A stretch of DNA of 64,000 nucleotides. Source: Parietaria judaica. Taxonomy: Eukaryota; Streptophyta; Magnoliopsida; Rosales; Urticaceae. The stretch lies in NCBI GenBank assembly GCA_954871525.1, contig OX940861.1, positions 12,074,842 through 12,138,841 on the forward strand, given 5' to 3'. The notes under the pieces were generated by a model, which was given only the letters and a program-made list of their open reading frames with translations, had not been told where the DNA came from and did not search any database. Of the stretch, positions 33,229-46,237 are shown piece by piece (the stretch's first letter is position 1; each line of letters starts with the position of its first letter). The position numbers were made by a program, and so were the translations under genes.

Positions 33229-36015
33229 TTCGCCTCCATTGCTTCCAGGTTGTCCAATTTCGGAAGAACCATGATCAAATCTTTCAATGATTGATCAAAT
33301 CTGTCAAATTCTTTTTATCGCTAAATAGAATTATGTCCATGCTCAATAATAAATTTGTTAGTACTTCATTACATGTTTTGCATGTGCTGTTTGGGAGTGA
33401 ATGTGTTAGGATTTCTTTGTCCCTACAGGAATGGGCTCAAGTAACACTCAAATACTCAATTTCTTTGGTAACCACGTTAGTCAACGATGTGCTTCGGATT
33501 TTCAATTTTGTTTTCCTTATTTAATTTCGTAATCGTTAAGGGTTATATTTGTGCTTTTTTCTTTTCTTTTTTATGATTTGGTATCGTTATATAGTTTTGC
33601 TTCTAATTTATATTGAATACTATTTGAAGATGTTTATGTCGTTTTGGGAGACACATTTTGAATCCAATAATTTTATGGTTTTGTAATAAAAGTCAATTTA
33701 AGTATGCTTTACATGTTCGGAATCTTTAGTTACTTTTAAACTAGAAATCAAACTCTAAATTTTCAGTTACTTTTTCAGTTTCTCAGAAAATAATGGGAAT
33801 TGAAATAGCCAAAAATGTGAAAGTTTATGCCCGCAATTGCAACAATATTGAAGGTGAAAGATTAAGCATTCTGTCTCTTTGATGTTAGTTTATAGGTTCT
33901 GCTTTTCAATCTCTGTTTTCTTTAGATGATGAAAAATTGTTGATACCTCACTTCGTCGTCTCTAAGCCGGGTTGTCCGCCCTCCCTAGGTTTATCTTTAT
34001 TTTTATCAATCGATATCAATTTGAAATTTTGTCACTCTTATTTCATCATGCTGTCTTCATACTTTATTTGTTTATGATTTTTAGTTTCCTTCTGTTTTGG
34101 TGATTTTAATCGGATTGTATTTAAAAATGTAAAGTTATGGTATTTTATCTAAAGTCTCGAACTTATACTCTTTGTTTTGTATGGGTGGTTTTGTTTCTTT
34201 TACTAATCTTAGAATGTCTACCACTTCTTTCAACTGATTTTTTTCTCTTCTCAAATATTTCTCTCTCAATCTCAGGTTTATTTCTCTCTATCCCATGGCG
34301 ATGTTAATGGCTTGATATATTTCTCTCTCTATCTCGCCTCACATAAATTCATGTAAATAATTTATTTTAGTTTTCTGAATTAATATTCATCGATGGTTTT
34401 GGAATTTTTTTCTTCTTCTTCCAGATTGTCGCTCAATTTTGTTGTCCGATGCTTCTTCAAGCTGATTTATATCGAAATATAACCATGTTGCTTCTTCCAG
34501 CTATCTTGTATTATAAAATTTATGTTTCTTAATTAAAAATAAGGTGCACGTTCAAATATTGAATCTAAAGTTTAAAACGAAATAATAATTTCTCTATGAT
34601 CTTAGTGATGCATCTATGACTTCTAACACTGTTTTGCGTAAATAATAACATCGAAGGTGTTAGAGAAACAATAAGAAAATAAGTGAGATTAATTTTTATC
34701 TTATTGTGGGTGAGTTTCTTCAGGTTGGCTTTTCCTACATAGTATACTATCTCTATACTTACATTACATGAAGATTTGGATTTTTATTCTTCCGAATCAA
34801 AATACATAATTCATGTTCTTTTAGATTCAAATTCTGATGACGAGATATTCGAATTAATGATCCAGAGTAAGAGTTAGTTCAAGTGTTCAACAATGGCTTT
34901 AAAAGTTCAAGCGTAAACAATTTCCTTTTAAGTGTCATATCGTGATCTTAACTTCTTGATAATGTTTTTCAGGGGCAATTCATTTTTTTTTTGGATGAAA
35001 TATATATGATATCTTTGGTTCACTAGGTTACAACTTCTTGATTAAGTTTATTCCCTCAAAATTTCAGATTTTCTTTTTTCTATAGAAGTTCATTACATGA
35101 TGTTTAAAGCTATTTCGTTCTTCTGATAGTACAAATACTGTGATCAATAGATATCGTCATTCCAATTTCCAAAGGATGAGGAAATGCTGAAAGAGATCAA
35201 TATCAGTCTTCAGAGGGAGATCATGTATATTTTTATGCTTTATAATTTTTATATGTATGAAGGTTATGATTAATTTATGCAATTTATATATAAAGGTTGT
35301 GATTAGTATGCTTTGTAATATAATTTACATTGAAAGATGTTATGAAATTGAAAGTTATAGGAGATTATTGGTCCTTATTTTCGGTAAAGGTTGAGCTAAC
35401 TCATATTGGTCTCTGTGAAAACAAATTGTCCAATTTATGATGATGAATCATGCTAAGGAATTACATTGACGAGGAAGCAAATTCTATGTATTTTCGATTA
35501 ATCATGCTAAGGATCTTCAACAGCTTGTTTGTGGAAATGATTTCCACTTTATTAGTTTCTATTCTATGTATTTTTTGATCTTTACATCTGATTCTTTACT
35601 TTTAATTTGTTTCTGGAGATGAAATTGTTCTGTTTTATTATCTCATTCCAACCGATTTGTATCTTAATCCCTGTACTTTTCTTTATCTACAGAAGAAGTT
35701 GTCGTCTTTATCTACAAGTCGTTGTTAACCTCTGCCCGCTGTAGTGACTTTGCTCATGGAAACTTTCACACCAAAGGTAATACTATATTGATTCATTCTT
35801 CTGTTTTTGGTTTATAATGTTATTCGCGCTTTAATAGAAAAATTATCCATAAAATTTTACAGTATAATTGATTCCACAAAAGAGAAGTAAATAGATAAAA
35901 ATCTATTAATTTTGGGTATTCAATATCTAACATTTTTTCCAATCAAGAGAGAACATCGATGTTCTGTGAGTGATTTATTGGGATAAAATTCATGTTTGTG
36001 ATTCGAATTCTTATG

Positions 36016-36057
<42 letters not shown>

Positions 36058-37997
36058 TTCTTTTGAAGAAGAGACCAAGCACCAGAGATATCGATAGATT
36101 CATCAAGGTATCTTCGCAGTTGCAAAATTAGTTCCAAACAAGACCGCGCTTTAGCCGTGAGCTGCACACACAATAGGTTTCCCCATGTTGAATTAGTTCC
36201 ATTGGTTTCTATCCTATTTGTTTCAAGGTTAGAAATTGATTTCTTAAGATACTGTTCTTTTTATGTGATTTTTAAATATCACCAGAAACATTACTCATAA
36301 AAAGTTCATAGAGTAGATAAAAAAGGAACAAAAATAAGTCTTAGAGAAAAATAGAGAGTTCTTTCATGTTGTTCTCAGTGTTATACGAGGATATGATTTA
36401 ATTTTAAATTGGAATTTGCTTAGCTCTATCAGTGCTTTGTATTTGTATTTTAATGCAAATGGATATTCTTGAAGTGATTCTTAAGATATTGTTAATTATC
36501 ATGAAGGAATTTTTTTTTTTTTTTCTTCTCACACTGCTGGATTCATCATAATATACAATGCACCGTCCAATCTGGGAAATATCGGAGATAGGAAACGAGG
36601 TTTGTTCACAATTATGTTACAATTCAAAATGTGATCACCAAATTTTATATAACATTTTTCTTGGTTTTATCCGTTGATTTTTTTTAGTTAGTGTAAAATA
36701 GGGATCATTTTTTTTTTTCATTTGATTTCTTATCTCAATTTATGTTGTCCAAACAATAGGAGAAGTTCTAATTTAATATACTTTTTAAAATTTTGGTATA
36801 TGAAGGTCGTTTGTAAAGGAAAACTACTCAAATTTGATATTTGATTGAATTGATCGTCGATGATATTTTCTATTTTTTAGCAATAATCATTAAAAAAATA
36901 TTATAAAATATGGCTCATCCATGGCTTAAGCAAAATTAGATAGTATTACATAATTAAATAGTGACAGTTCATATATTAATGTAAAATTCAATCCTTAAGG
37001 AGTATTTTTCTTAATTTTTGCTATTTCCAAAAATAGGAAAATATTAAGCTAAGAACAATGTAAGAAATACGAAGTGAACAAAGCTAACTTAAAAAGAATA
37101 TAACCAAAACACAAACTAATTTTGATCAATGCTTAGTTGATACCATCACTTTTTAGTTATAAAATAATGAAGTTTTAGCCATTCTTGGAATAAAAATTGT
37201 TAACATAAGTGATTAGGTTATTTTGTTAGAGGTGGAAATTTATGGCCAAACATGACACGCGATGCAAAGGTGTTTCGGTCGATTATAAATAGTTATAGGT
37301 CTAACTGTATCGAATACAATTAACGGGACAGGTTGGGGTATACATCAAATAAGTAAAAAATGGTTAAAACACAACACGAACAACACGAAATGTGAATTGC
37401 CAAGTTGTACATGGTTAAAAGAAACTATTAGATTGATTTTTTTTTGTTGGCTCTTCAATTAATAAAAAACGGTTATTCGCAACGCGGGTACTAATTCTCT
37501 TTCAAAAAGTAAAGTTATGTTTCAAATTTATTTTTATCCGGAAAACGTACCAACTATGCGATTACATATAAGATATATACCAAAAACAATCCGCAAAGGT
37601 AACTATCTTATAAATAATATAATAATTTTGGTATTTTGTTTGACTATTTTTTTAAAACAACTATCGTTAATTTTTAGAAGAAAATTGGTACTTTGCCGTG
37701 AATATCTCTAATAAAAAAAATTACTCTTATTCCAAAAATAAACTTTGGTAATTAAATTTAGGGTTTGCTAACAAAATACCCATGTTATACAAACCTTTTT
37801 AAAAACTAGCTATTTTACTACACAATTTACTTAAAATATTTTTATAAGGTGCAAAATTTAATAAATTGGAAAAAGGATAAATTATATTTTATTAGTATCT
37901 GACAACTATTTAATGTATTGTTGATGTTAATAATAATTGTTAGAGGGAAATCACGCTAATAAACTTAGAACGTCAAAACTCTGCCAGCAGAATTATT
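33229..37997. other. long T-rich intergenic region, no gene supported
   Basis: From about 33500 to 36500 the plus strand is notably T-rich, with short patches of mixed composition bordered by polypyrimidine-AG, the texture of a transcribed intron-rich gene or non-coding RNA. No exon chain with coding potential could be assembled. It probably includes the body of the Helitron whose 3' end lies at 38149; A|TCTCTATACTTA near 34751 is a possible but unproven 5' end. Confidence 0.45.
36017..36056. repeat. (TA)n microsatellite
   Basis: About 20 TA units. Confidence 0.95.
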
Positions 37998-38114
37998 AAA
38001 TTATGAATATAGAATCTTACATGCTCAAAAATGCCATTTATTTATTTAATATTTCAAATTATGAATATAGAATCTTACATGCTCAAAAGTGCCATTTATT
38101 TATTTAATATTTTC
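37998..38114. repeat. 58-bp tandem duplication next to the Helitron end
   Basis: Two copies starting AAATTATGAATATAG at 37998 and 38056, differing at one or two positions. Confidence 0.92.
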
Positions 38115-38121
38115 AACACCA

Positions 38122-38149
38122 CCGCGCAAGCGCGGTACCATTTCACTAG
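38122..38149 (+). mobile_element. Helitron 3' terminus
   Basis: A 6-bp stem hairpin CCGCGC-AA-GCGCGG (38122-38135), then 10 bases, then CTAG at 38146-38149 followed by T. This is the diagnostic 3' end of plant Helitrons, which insert between A and T without target duplication. The element body lies to the left; its 5' TC end is not identified with confidence and no Rep/helicase coding was seen, so it is probably non-autonomous. Confidence 0.75.
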
Positions 38150-38999
38150 TTTAAATAGAAAATCGATATTTACCAAACAATTATCAAACTTATGTCATTG
38201 CCATTCTTCGTTGCTATTCGGTTAACGTCACTGCTCAATACAAATCAAACATGGAACAAATTCAATTTTCAAAGAGAAAAAAAAAAGAGAGGATTATAGA
38301 ATGAATTATATTTCACCTTGTACAATGTCAATTTATAGGCTAGTAAAAAGGTAATGAAGATGCATAACCTTCATTTGCATAAATACAAATAAATGAATTT
38401 AGACATTAAGAAAGAAATATAAAGTCTAGACTTAATACAAATAAATTAATTTGAACATTAAAATAAAGAAATCAAAAGTCTAGACATCATTCTTTATTAA
38501 AAAGGTGTCATGTATTATTAATTGTATAAATTAATTTCATGATTAAATGTATAGAGGTTTAATGTATTTGCTATTAATTGTAGCATATAAATCATGATTA
38601 AAAAAAATTCTAAATCCTCTAAAAATCTCAATTCTCAATACATGTACCTCTCATGATTAAGAAATTTTTTAAATGCTTAGAAAACCTCAATTCTCAATAC
38701 TTTTATCACATCTTTCAATGTCACTTTTCAATGTCACTTGAGAAATTTTTACATAGCTTTCAATGTCACTTCTCAATATAGATTAGTTTTATAAACTTTC
38801 TAACCAAGTGTGCATTGGCATTAAGTTGTTTAATTGATAAAATACTCCACAAACTAAAAAGCTATGTAAAATATTTTTTATATATTAAATGGCAAACAAT
38901 TCATAATTTTTTTGAGATCATTTGCAATAAATGGACCGACCTATGAGATTTTGTGATGTTTTGCATCGGTTGTAGTCCATATCGGCATATCTTATTTGT

Positions 39000-39051
<52 letters not shown>

Positions 39052-39270
39052 TTAAGAAATAACATGCACCTTTCAAAGAAGAGAAAATCGGAGAACATAG
39101 ACTTCGATATATACATTGTAATCTCTAATAATCAAATACTATTCAGATTATGAAAATTTATTATTTTATAGACCACGAATGTTACATTTTCCAAACCGAG
39201 AATATGAATTCGGTTTTCAAAATATGAAATTTGAACAACTGATTTAAAAAATAGAAATAAAATTTTAAAA
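38150..39270. other. intergenic stretch, no gene seen
   Basis: AT-rich. Includes a TA microsatellite at 39006-39047 and several near-identical TCAATGTCACTT phrases at about 38716-38772. Confidence 0.6.
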
Positions 39271-39568
39271 TTTGGATCCATGTTCATATATTGGAACTAG
39301 ATATTAACATAAATTAAACTTAAATATATTATAAATATATCCGAAAAAGTAGTTTAAAGAAACTTTTGAAACAAATTATATGAAACAGACTTATTTATCA
39401 AATTTTAGTATTACCAAATTTTGGATCCATATTCATATATTGAAACTAGATATTAACATAAATCAAACTTAAATATATCATAAATACATAAAAAAAAAAA
39501 AGTACTTCTAAAGAAACTTTTGAAACAAATTATATGAAACTTATTTATCAAATTTTGGTATTACCAAC
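39271..39568. repeat. 149-bp tandem duplication
   Basis: TTTGGATCCATRTTCATATA begins at 39271 and again at 39420. The two copies stay similar throughout, with a few substitutions and a small indel in an A run. Confidence 0.85.
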
Positions 39569-39737
39569 CTCAAACGAAATCCCCCGTTCGGTTTAAAAAT
39601 GAATATAGTTATATATATATATATATATTCAATTGCGGGACTTAAAACTAAACTTTTTGATATTTTTTTTTCAACGTGCTTTTTTTTTTCATCGTGATTT
39701 TCGTTAATCATGAAATATTCGAGTCTTTAAAATTATA

Positions 39738-40206
39738 GGGTTAATGACGGCGAAAATACCTAAAGTTTAGTCAAAGAACCCTTGGTGTACCCAAAGTTTA
39801 AAAGTGGTGGCAAAAATACCTAAAGTCGCATTTGGGGAGTTGATTACTTCATTCTCGTAAAGCCGTTAACTTACCCGTTAACTATGGCCACGTGGACAAA
39901 TCTGTTTTGTTAAGTGTAATCATTAGGGGTTCAATTAGTTGTATTAAATAATATTAATTGGGATTTAATTCGTTGTTTTGTCGTAAACGAGGTTGATGTG
40001 GGCTCGTCCACATGAAAAAAAATTGTTATGTCAGCAACCCACGTTTGTCCATGTGGCCAGAATTAACAGGTAAGTTAACAGCGTTACGAGAATGGAGTGG
40101 TCAACTCCCAAAATGTGGCTTTGGGTATTTTTGCCACCACTTTTAAACTTTGAGTACACGAGAGGTTCTTTGACCAAACTTTAGATATTTTTGCCGTCAT
40201 TATCCC
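39738..40206. mobile_element. Mutator-like MITE, second copy of the family at 6821-7289
   Basis: Starts GGGTTAATGACGGCG and ends TTTGCCGTCATTATCCC, with inverted arms of about 170 bp. Flanks AAAATTATA (39729-39737) and AAAAGTATA (40207-40215) form a 9-bp target duplication with one mismatch. It is collinear with 6821-7289 over its full length. It lies about 400 bp upstream of the coiled-coil gene start, so it could affect that promoter. Confidence 0.85.
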
Positions 40207-40613
40207 AAAAGTATACAACAACAAAATCACCGATTTATACGACCCAATGTTCATGATTCATACCCATTGGAAAGAACCAGTCGGGTTAGGGACCCGATTC
40301 GTGTTGCCACGTAGGACAAGTATTCGAGCCATTAACAAGCGCGCTCTAACGGCTAGCTGCTTTTCAATTTGAAACGCCCCTACATCCGAAACCCCCAATT
40401 TCATTCCCAAATTCACTTCCATTTCATGCGTTTCTCCAATTTTTTCGCTTCCATTTTCTAGGGTTTCGATTCCTTTCGAGTTACCAGATCGAACGAAGCC
40501 TCTCGTGATTCTCTCGGGTTTGGCGCCCATTTCTCGAGCGACTGATCAGGTTCTCCAATTCTTGCTGGTTTTGATTTCGGTTTGTGATTCCGGGTTTTCT
40601 TTCCGAAAAAAGA

Positions 40614-42682
40614 ATGGATCTTCCTCAAGAACTCGATGATTACATCAAAGAATCGATCGATTACTGTCTCGGTCTTCCCGTGTCCACGAGCACTCTTGAG
40701 GTTAAGCTCCGCGCCTCCGAAGAAGCCCAGAATCGGCTCCGCAACAACTGTTTGGCCCTCAATTCCACGATTAAGGAGAAGGATTTGATGATTAAGGAGA
40801 AGGATTTGATGATCGAACGCGTTAAGGTTTGTTGCTCTTGTTAATTTTCCTGTTCTTTGGGTTACTCGGTGGTTTTTGAGTTCTCATTCAGCGTTTCCGT
40901 TTCGGTTTGCAGAAGGAAGCCTACATGAACGCCACGGCCTTGAAGAAGTTCGTCGAGGTGAATCAGATATTGCAATCTGAACGTGCTGAGCTCATGAACA
41001 ATTGCGAATCTTTGTCGAGAGAGTGTGCTTTGTATGAAACCGACAGGGAAAAATTGATGGAGTTCGGAAACGAGGCTGATGAACGCGCCAAGGAGGCCGA
41101 GGCTCGAGTTGAGGAGTTGGAGAAAGAGGTCAGAGGGTTTTCTGACGAAGTTCAGTTCTATAAGCGTCAGTACGAGGCCATCTTGGTAACGAAACTTAAC
41201 CATTTCTGCCATTTCTCATTCCTGGTTTAATTAGGGAGTTAGGTTATGATAGATTGATAGTAGTTTGCGATTAAACTGGGTCATGTTATAGATTAAAAAT
41301 TCAGCGCAGATTTCTTCGTAAATTGAGACTCCAGAATCATACATTTGTACTTGAATCCACAACCAAATTCCATAAATGGGTGATTAGTGGAAATTAATGA
41401 TAATACCAGTAGATTTTGCGAGAAATTGTGCTGTAAATTAACCAGTTTATAATTTTCTTTCAAAGAAAACGCTGAAATATCAGAGGGTAATCAAATATCT
41501 ATCTATTTTCGCACTTTTTTTTTTTTATCTACTCGATGCTTTTGATAAAATGGTGGAGTTTGAATTTCGTTTTTTTCCGCAAAGGTCGACACTTCTCTGC
41601 GGGGTGAAACTCCTGAAGATAGTTTACTCGAGTCTGTTTTAGCTTCGATACCACTGATCAGCGGAGACGATGGCGTGCCTGCCCGTGCATTTCTGGAAGA
41701 CAATAGCAGTCAGGAGGCATGTCAAAAGTTGCTAGAGATGTGGATGTGGTAAGTGTCCTCTAGATATCTGTTTGTTACCGTCGTTAGACCAATACGTGAC
41801 GCCGTAAACGTGACTGCAAATTCTCCTGTTCTTATATGATATAACACTCTCTCTGTCATTGTAGCTTGAAGCCGTCAACTCGGAAGGCTCTATCACTAGT
41901 TGCTGAGTTTAAGTCACTAGCGAACGATAAGGATCACCTCAGAAGCAATCTGTGCAAGGCCGAAGAGGAGGTAACAAAAAACAATGGAACCTGTTTTTCG
42001 CCGAATCATTCTTTCTCGGTATTTATGATGTTCGGTTCATTTTCAGGTAAAGGTGCTATTCGAAGAGAACAATTTGCTTGATGAGGCATACAAAAAATTG
42101 CTGAAGTACCAAAGAGAAAAGAACAGTTATGGCTCAAGTGGAAAGCATGCCAACACTGCATCGGCCAAGGTAATTTTCAGAAAAAGTGATATAGATTGTT
42201 CTGGTTTAGACTTTTCGTTTGCGTAATCCGACTTCTCATCCTTATTTTGTTTATCGAAATCCGGCAAGTGAGTTCCAATTATGGGAAAAATATGAATCAA
42301 GGATTCTAGTTTTGTTTTTTTTTTTTTTTCTTTTCCAGTTCTAGTTTTGTTTTTTTTTGTTTTTCTTTTCCGGAATAAAATTCTGGATTCCGGATTTGTA
42401 ATATATATATCAGTTCCGTCTTTGCTTATTTATGGCTAATTAAAATATGAAAAATGGTGTTCTGAATTTTCATATTAGCATCATCACTACATGTAAAAAT
42501 TGAAAAAACGCCATAAAAACTGACTTCGCGTTTTGATCTCGTTGCAGTCAAATAAGCGAAAATCAAGCTCGAAGATGAGTAGCCCAATAGAGAAGAAGAT
42601 AGATTTCAGCGAGGTCGAAAACACGGTGAGACAGCCACTGTCGCCATTGCGGTTGAATTCGCCAGACTCTAGAGTCCATTAG
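40614..42682 (+). CDS. conserved plant coiled-coil protein
   Basis: Six exons with GT-AG borders and consistent phases: 40614-40826, 40913-41185, 41585-41748, 41865-41970, 42047-42169 and 42548-42682, giving 337 residues. The protein begins MDLPQELDDYIKESIDYCLG. It is dominated by heptad-rich coiled coil in exons 1-2 (residues about 30-160, with DREKLMEFGNEADERAKEAE), a middle segment with LLESVLASIPLI and a SLVAEFKSLANDKDHL helix, and a basic C-terminal tail ending in SP motifs (SSPIEKK-like, then PLSPLRLNSPDSR) that look like proline-directed kinase sites. I recognise this as a family present across plants but know no established function. A 21-nt duplication at 40770-40811 adds one exact heptad. 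Domain order and intron phases make the gene model firm. Confidence 0.88.
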
Positions 42683-43231
42683 TATGGTATAGTGTTAATA
42701 GACACAGTTTTTTTCTGCTTACTTCTGTATTGAGAATGGTTAATATTGTAGCAGCTTGACTTGTGGGGCAACAAAATCTGTTGTTTGTGTAGTCTTTTTC
42801 TCTATAAGAAGTTGAAAAACTAATCATCTCTGCTCATACAAAGCCATGTCGATTCAAACCCTGCACATGAAGGGATCATAGTTTCCCATAATATAGCTCT
42901 TAGCTTATTGGTTTCAATTAATTTAGAAAATAAAGGTTCGGAGAAAGCGAAAGTTTGGTACTTCTTTGTACATGGCCTTCAAATTTGTGTTAATCCAAAA
43001 CAATCTTGAAAAAAGAAGAATCCAAAACAATCCAGCACACTTTGTAAATGATTGGGTACTTATACAGCAAATATCTCTTTTCAAAATTTACCAAGTTGAA
43101 CTTAAACGACAATATTTAACATGCCGGGAAGCTTAAAACGACACTTGTTTTCGAAAATAATATCTTCCTTATCCAAATGGCAAAATGCATCTTAAGACTT
43201 GGAACTTCGAAGAAGAAGAGAGAAGACAACA
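42683..43231. other. 3' region of the coiled-coil gene and upstream region of the RRM gene
   Basis: About 550 bp between two plus-strand genes. It contains the 3' untranslated region (an AATAAAGG at about 42931 could be a poly-A signal) and the promoter of the next gene. No TATA box is obvious. Confidence 0.6.
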
Positions 43232-44968
43232 ATGGCTCTTCGTTTCCTGATATTCTCTTCGCCGGCGACGTGCTTCTCAGCCGAAGCTCAGCAAGCGCCT
43301 TTCAAGCCTCTCTCTCCGCACTGCCATGGCTTCTCGCTCTCTCGCTCTCTGCCTCTACTCTCTCCCCTCTCGCTCTCTCTCTCCGCCAGGACCCGACGGA
43401 GTCGCGATCTCCAGACGCATTTCTCGTCCCCGGCCGTCGAGTCTCCGCCGGAGAGCCCCGCCGAGCCCGCGCCGGAGGAGAGGTCGACGACCAGGCTGTA
43501 CGCGCAGAACGTGCCGTGGGACTCTACTCCGGAAGACGTTCGCGCCATATTCGAGAAGTACGGCACTGTGGAAGACGTTGAGGTTTGTTTTGTCCTGTCT
43601 TGGTGAGATTCTCTGGTCGTGGATTTGGTTGCTGATTTTGAATTTGGTTTGGTTTGGGGGAAAAGCTTTCGATGTACAACAGGACGAGGAACAGAGGGTT
43701 GGCTTTCGTTTCGATGAGTACTCCTGAGGAGGCTGCTGAGGCTCTCAACAATCTTCAATCGTATGTAAGCACATTTCTGGTTCAGGAATCCAACCTTCCA
43801 TTTCGAGTGTTCTGTTTAAGTAGAGAAGACGATGAACAACGTGAAACTAAATGGTGGTTTGTTCTATATAAAGAGATGAGACATCCATTACACTAATACA
43901 GTAATCGCGAACCGGGATTTTCACAATTTTTCCTTCATGTTTCGGTTTTTGACAACTTCAAAAATCTCCTTTAGCTCCTGGTACCGGTCTTGTAAAAACT
44001 GTTTTTTTTTTTTCTTTTCTTCAGGAACATGTAACCAGTCCAAGCCCCTGTTAAACCGTTTTAAACCGGGAAAACCCATTGTTAACTGGGATTTTGGCGG
44101 GGTTTATGTACATATTAGTATAATAAAATAACTCATATTAGAATAGAAAGAAAAAAAAACGGAAATGAGAATTTCTTGGTCCTGATTTGTGAAAAACTGG
44201 CCCCGGTTCTAATGATCAGGAAATCCTGTTTCCCGCTGTTATATTTAGAAAAGAAAAAACCGGTTTTAAACTGATAATTCAATCTCACCTAGAATAGAGG
44301 AAATTCTCTCTTTTTTTCGTCACCTATGTCTCCAATATGTATTATTTTTTCTCTTCACCATAATGTTCAGAAGCATATATATATTTTTCACTGCCTGCAT
44401 ATGCTGTAGGAACTGAACGGTCGTGTATTGAGGCTCGATTATGCGAGAGCAAGAACGAAGAAAATCACTCCTCCTCCGGAACCTAAGCCAGAAATTACGT
44501 TTAATTTGTTTGTTGCAAACTTATCGTACGAAGCGAGAGCTAAGGATCTGAAGGAGTTCTTCAAAGCGGAGGGCCATAATGCCGTTTCAGCGGAGATTAT
44601 ATTCCATGATAACCCGAGAAGGTCTTTGGGTTATGGCTTTGTGGCATTCAAATCCAAGAAAGAGGCTGACGCAGCTCTTGCCGTTGCAGATAAGGTTCGT
44701 GGGTTATGTTCCATATCCAACTCTGCTGAAACTGTATTACGGTAATTCGATCTGAGACGTTTTTTGTTTGTAGATTTGCGTGGGAAGACCAATTAGAGTG
44801 GCGCGTAGCAAACAATTTGTGAAAGAACCGAAGCCGGAGAATGTTGAATCTGAAGATACAGTCGAGTCCAGCTCCGATTCGAAGCAAGAATCAGAAGTAG
44901 AAGCAAAAGCAGAATCGGAAGTACAAGCTGAACCAGAAGCGGTAGTGGAAGCAGCGGATGGAAATTAG
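43232..44968 (+). CDS. chloroplast-type RNA-binding protein with two RRM domains
   Basis: Four exons with GT-AG borders, all in phase 0: 43232-43582, 43666-43764, 44410-44694 and 44774-44968, giving 309 residues. The first 75 or so residues are Ser/Arg/Leu-rich with few acids, a typical plastid transit peptide. RRM1 runs about residues 86-165 (RNP2-like LYAQNVPW; RNP1 NRGLAFVSM). RRM2 runs about 180-260 (RNP2 LFVANLSY; RNP1 SLGYGFVAF), ending ICVGRPIRVARSKQFV. The tail is acidic, with Glu/Ala/Ser/Val repeats. This layout matches the chloroplast RRM proteins related to Arabidopsis At4g09040 and the cpRNPs, which stabilise, edit or process plastid transcripts. Targeting and role are inferred. 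Intron 2 (645 bp) carries CCGGTTTTAAAC-type sequence that may be an old transposon. Confidence 0.88.
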
Positions 44969-46229
44969 AACTGAAATTTTGCTCAATTACGAGATACGGT
45001 ATATATTTTTCTTTTCTAAATGACTGCTGAATCAAAGATAAGTATTTTAATTCGAATTAGTCTAATCAACAATGTTACTTTGATTTTACATCACTTATTA
45101 GTTTAAATCTCTTTAAATGCCTCGGTCTTAAATTCGAGAGTAAGACGGGCCGCATAGAAAATTCTCTCACTGATGTTCAATATAGGAAATTCCACTAATA
45201 AACATAAAAGCTAAATCCTAGCAGTGAGCGCGCTGTGTAGGTTTAGACATCCTTTATTAGCCCCGAACGTAAAAATGCCCAAAATACCCCTCGCGAACGA
45301 AAATACTGTTAATGACCGAAGAATGCGGGTCTAGCAATATATTATATACATACTGAATCACTTGCTTTCGTTTTACTTACAGATGGACACTTTGAGATGT
45401 GCTTCACTTGTGTTATTTATACTGGTGTATAGCAGAAGCAGCAAATCCGAGAATATATTTCTATGTTCCTGTATCATACTGGGTTCGCTCACCAAAACCC
45501 TAGTAAATCTCATATGTGTTGTTTGAGCTGCTCGAAATACCCGTGCTTCGTCAATGTATATCGTATATTGCAGGAGCTTCCATTTTTCTGATCCTTATGT
45601 GAGGAACATGGCAGCCAATTCGCAGCAATACCTCCCCGAACTTTGTATTTTAGTGCAGTTTGCTCCCAGAACTTCGATTATCGGTAGCAGCGCCCCGTGT
45701 ATTCTTAAAAATGACGAAAAATATTAACTTATGCACAACAAATTACTTACTTGAAGTTGAAGGTATCTGCTGTTGTTTCAATTAATCAATAATTTCAAAT
45801 TGGTGTTAGGTAGTGTTGACTTGAAAATTGAAATCGGTTTGCTTTCCTAAGAAATTTATATATATGCTCTCAAATAACGATATATTTGTATAAACTTCTT
45901 GAGAAGGAGGAAACCTTATTTGATTTATGGAAGGTTTAGGTACAGTAAAAACTATTAAGGAGTACAGAATGGAAAACTGTGCTCAATTTCAATCTATATA
46001 TATAAAGTAACTACTAAGGAATATTTTACTTCGTAAAACTAGAAAAATAGCATGATAATGACACTTTGTGTGTCAAACTAGAATTACAGAAAACGTAAAC
46101 AATTGGTATAAATATATTTAAGCCAACTGCTATTAGGTACCTAGTCAATATTAATATGTGACTCACTCTCCCTTATTTCAATCAACCATTTTTCTTTTCT
46201 TGAATTTGTTGGGTTCACGTTGAAAAATA
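44969..46229. other. intergenic stretch downstream of the RRM gene
   Basis: AT-rich. No gene, no clear element; the first 60 bases or so are presumably the 3' untranslated region. Confidence 0.6.
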
Positions 46230-46237
46230 CATATGAG

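Noticed and set aside
45220..45270. GC palindrome GAGCGCGCTG as a Helitron end
   Set aside because: No CTRR tetranucleotide at the right distance and no proper stem-loop.
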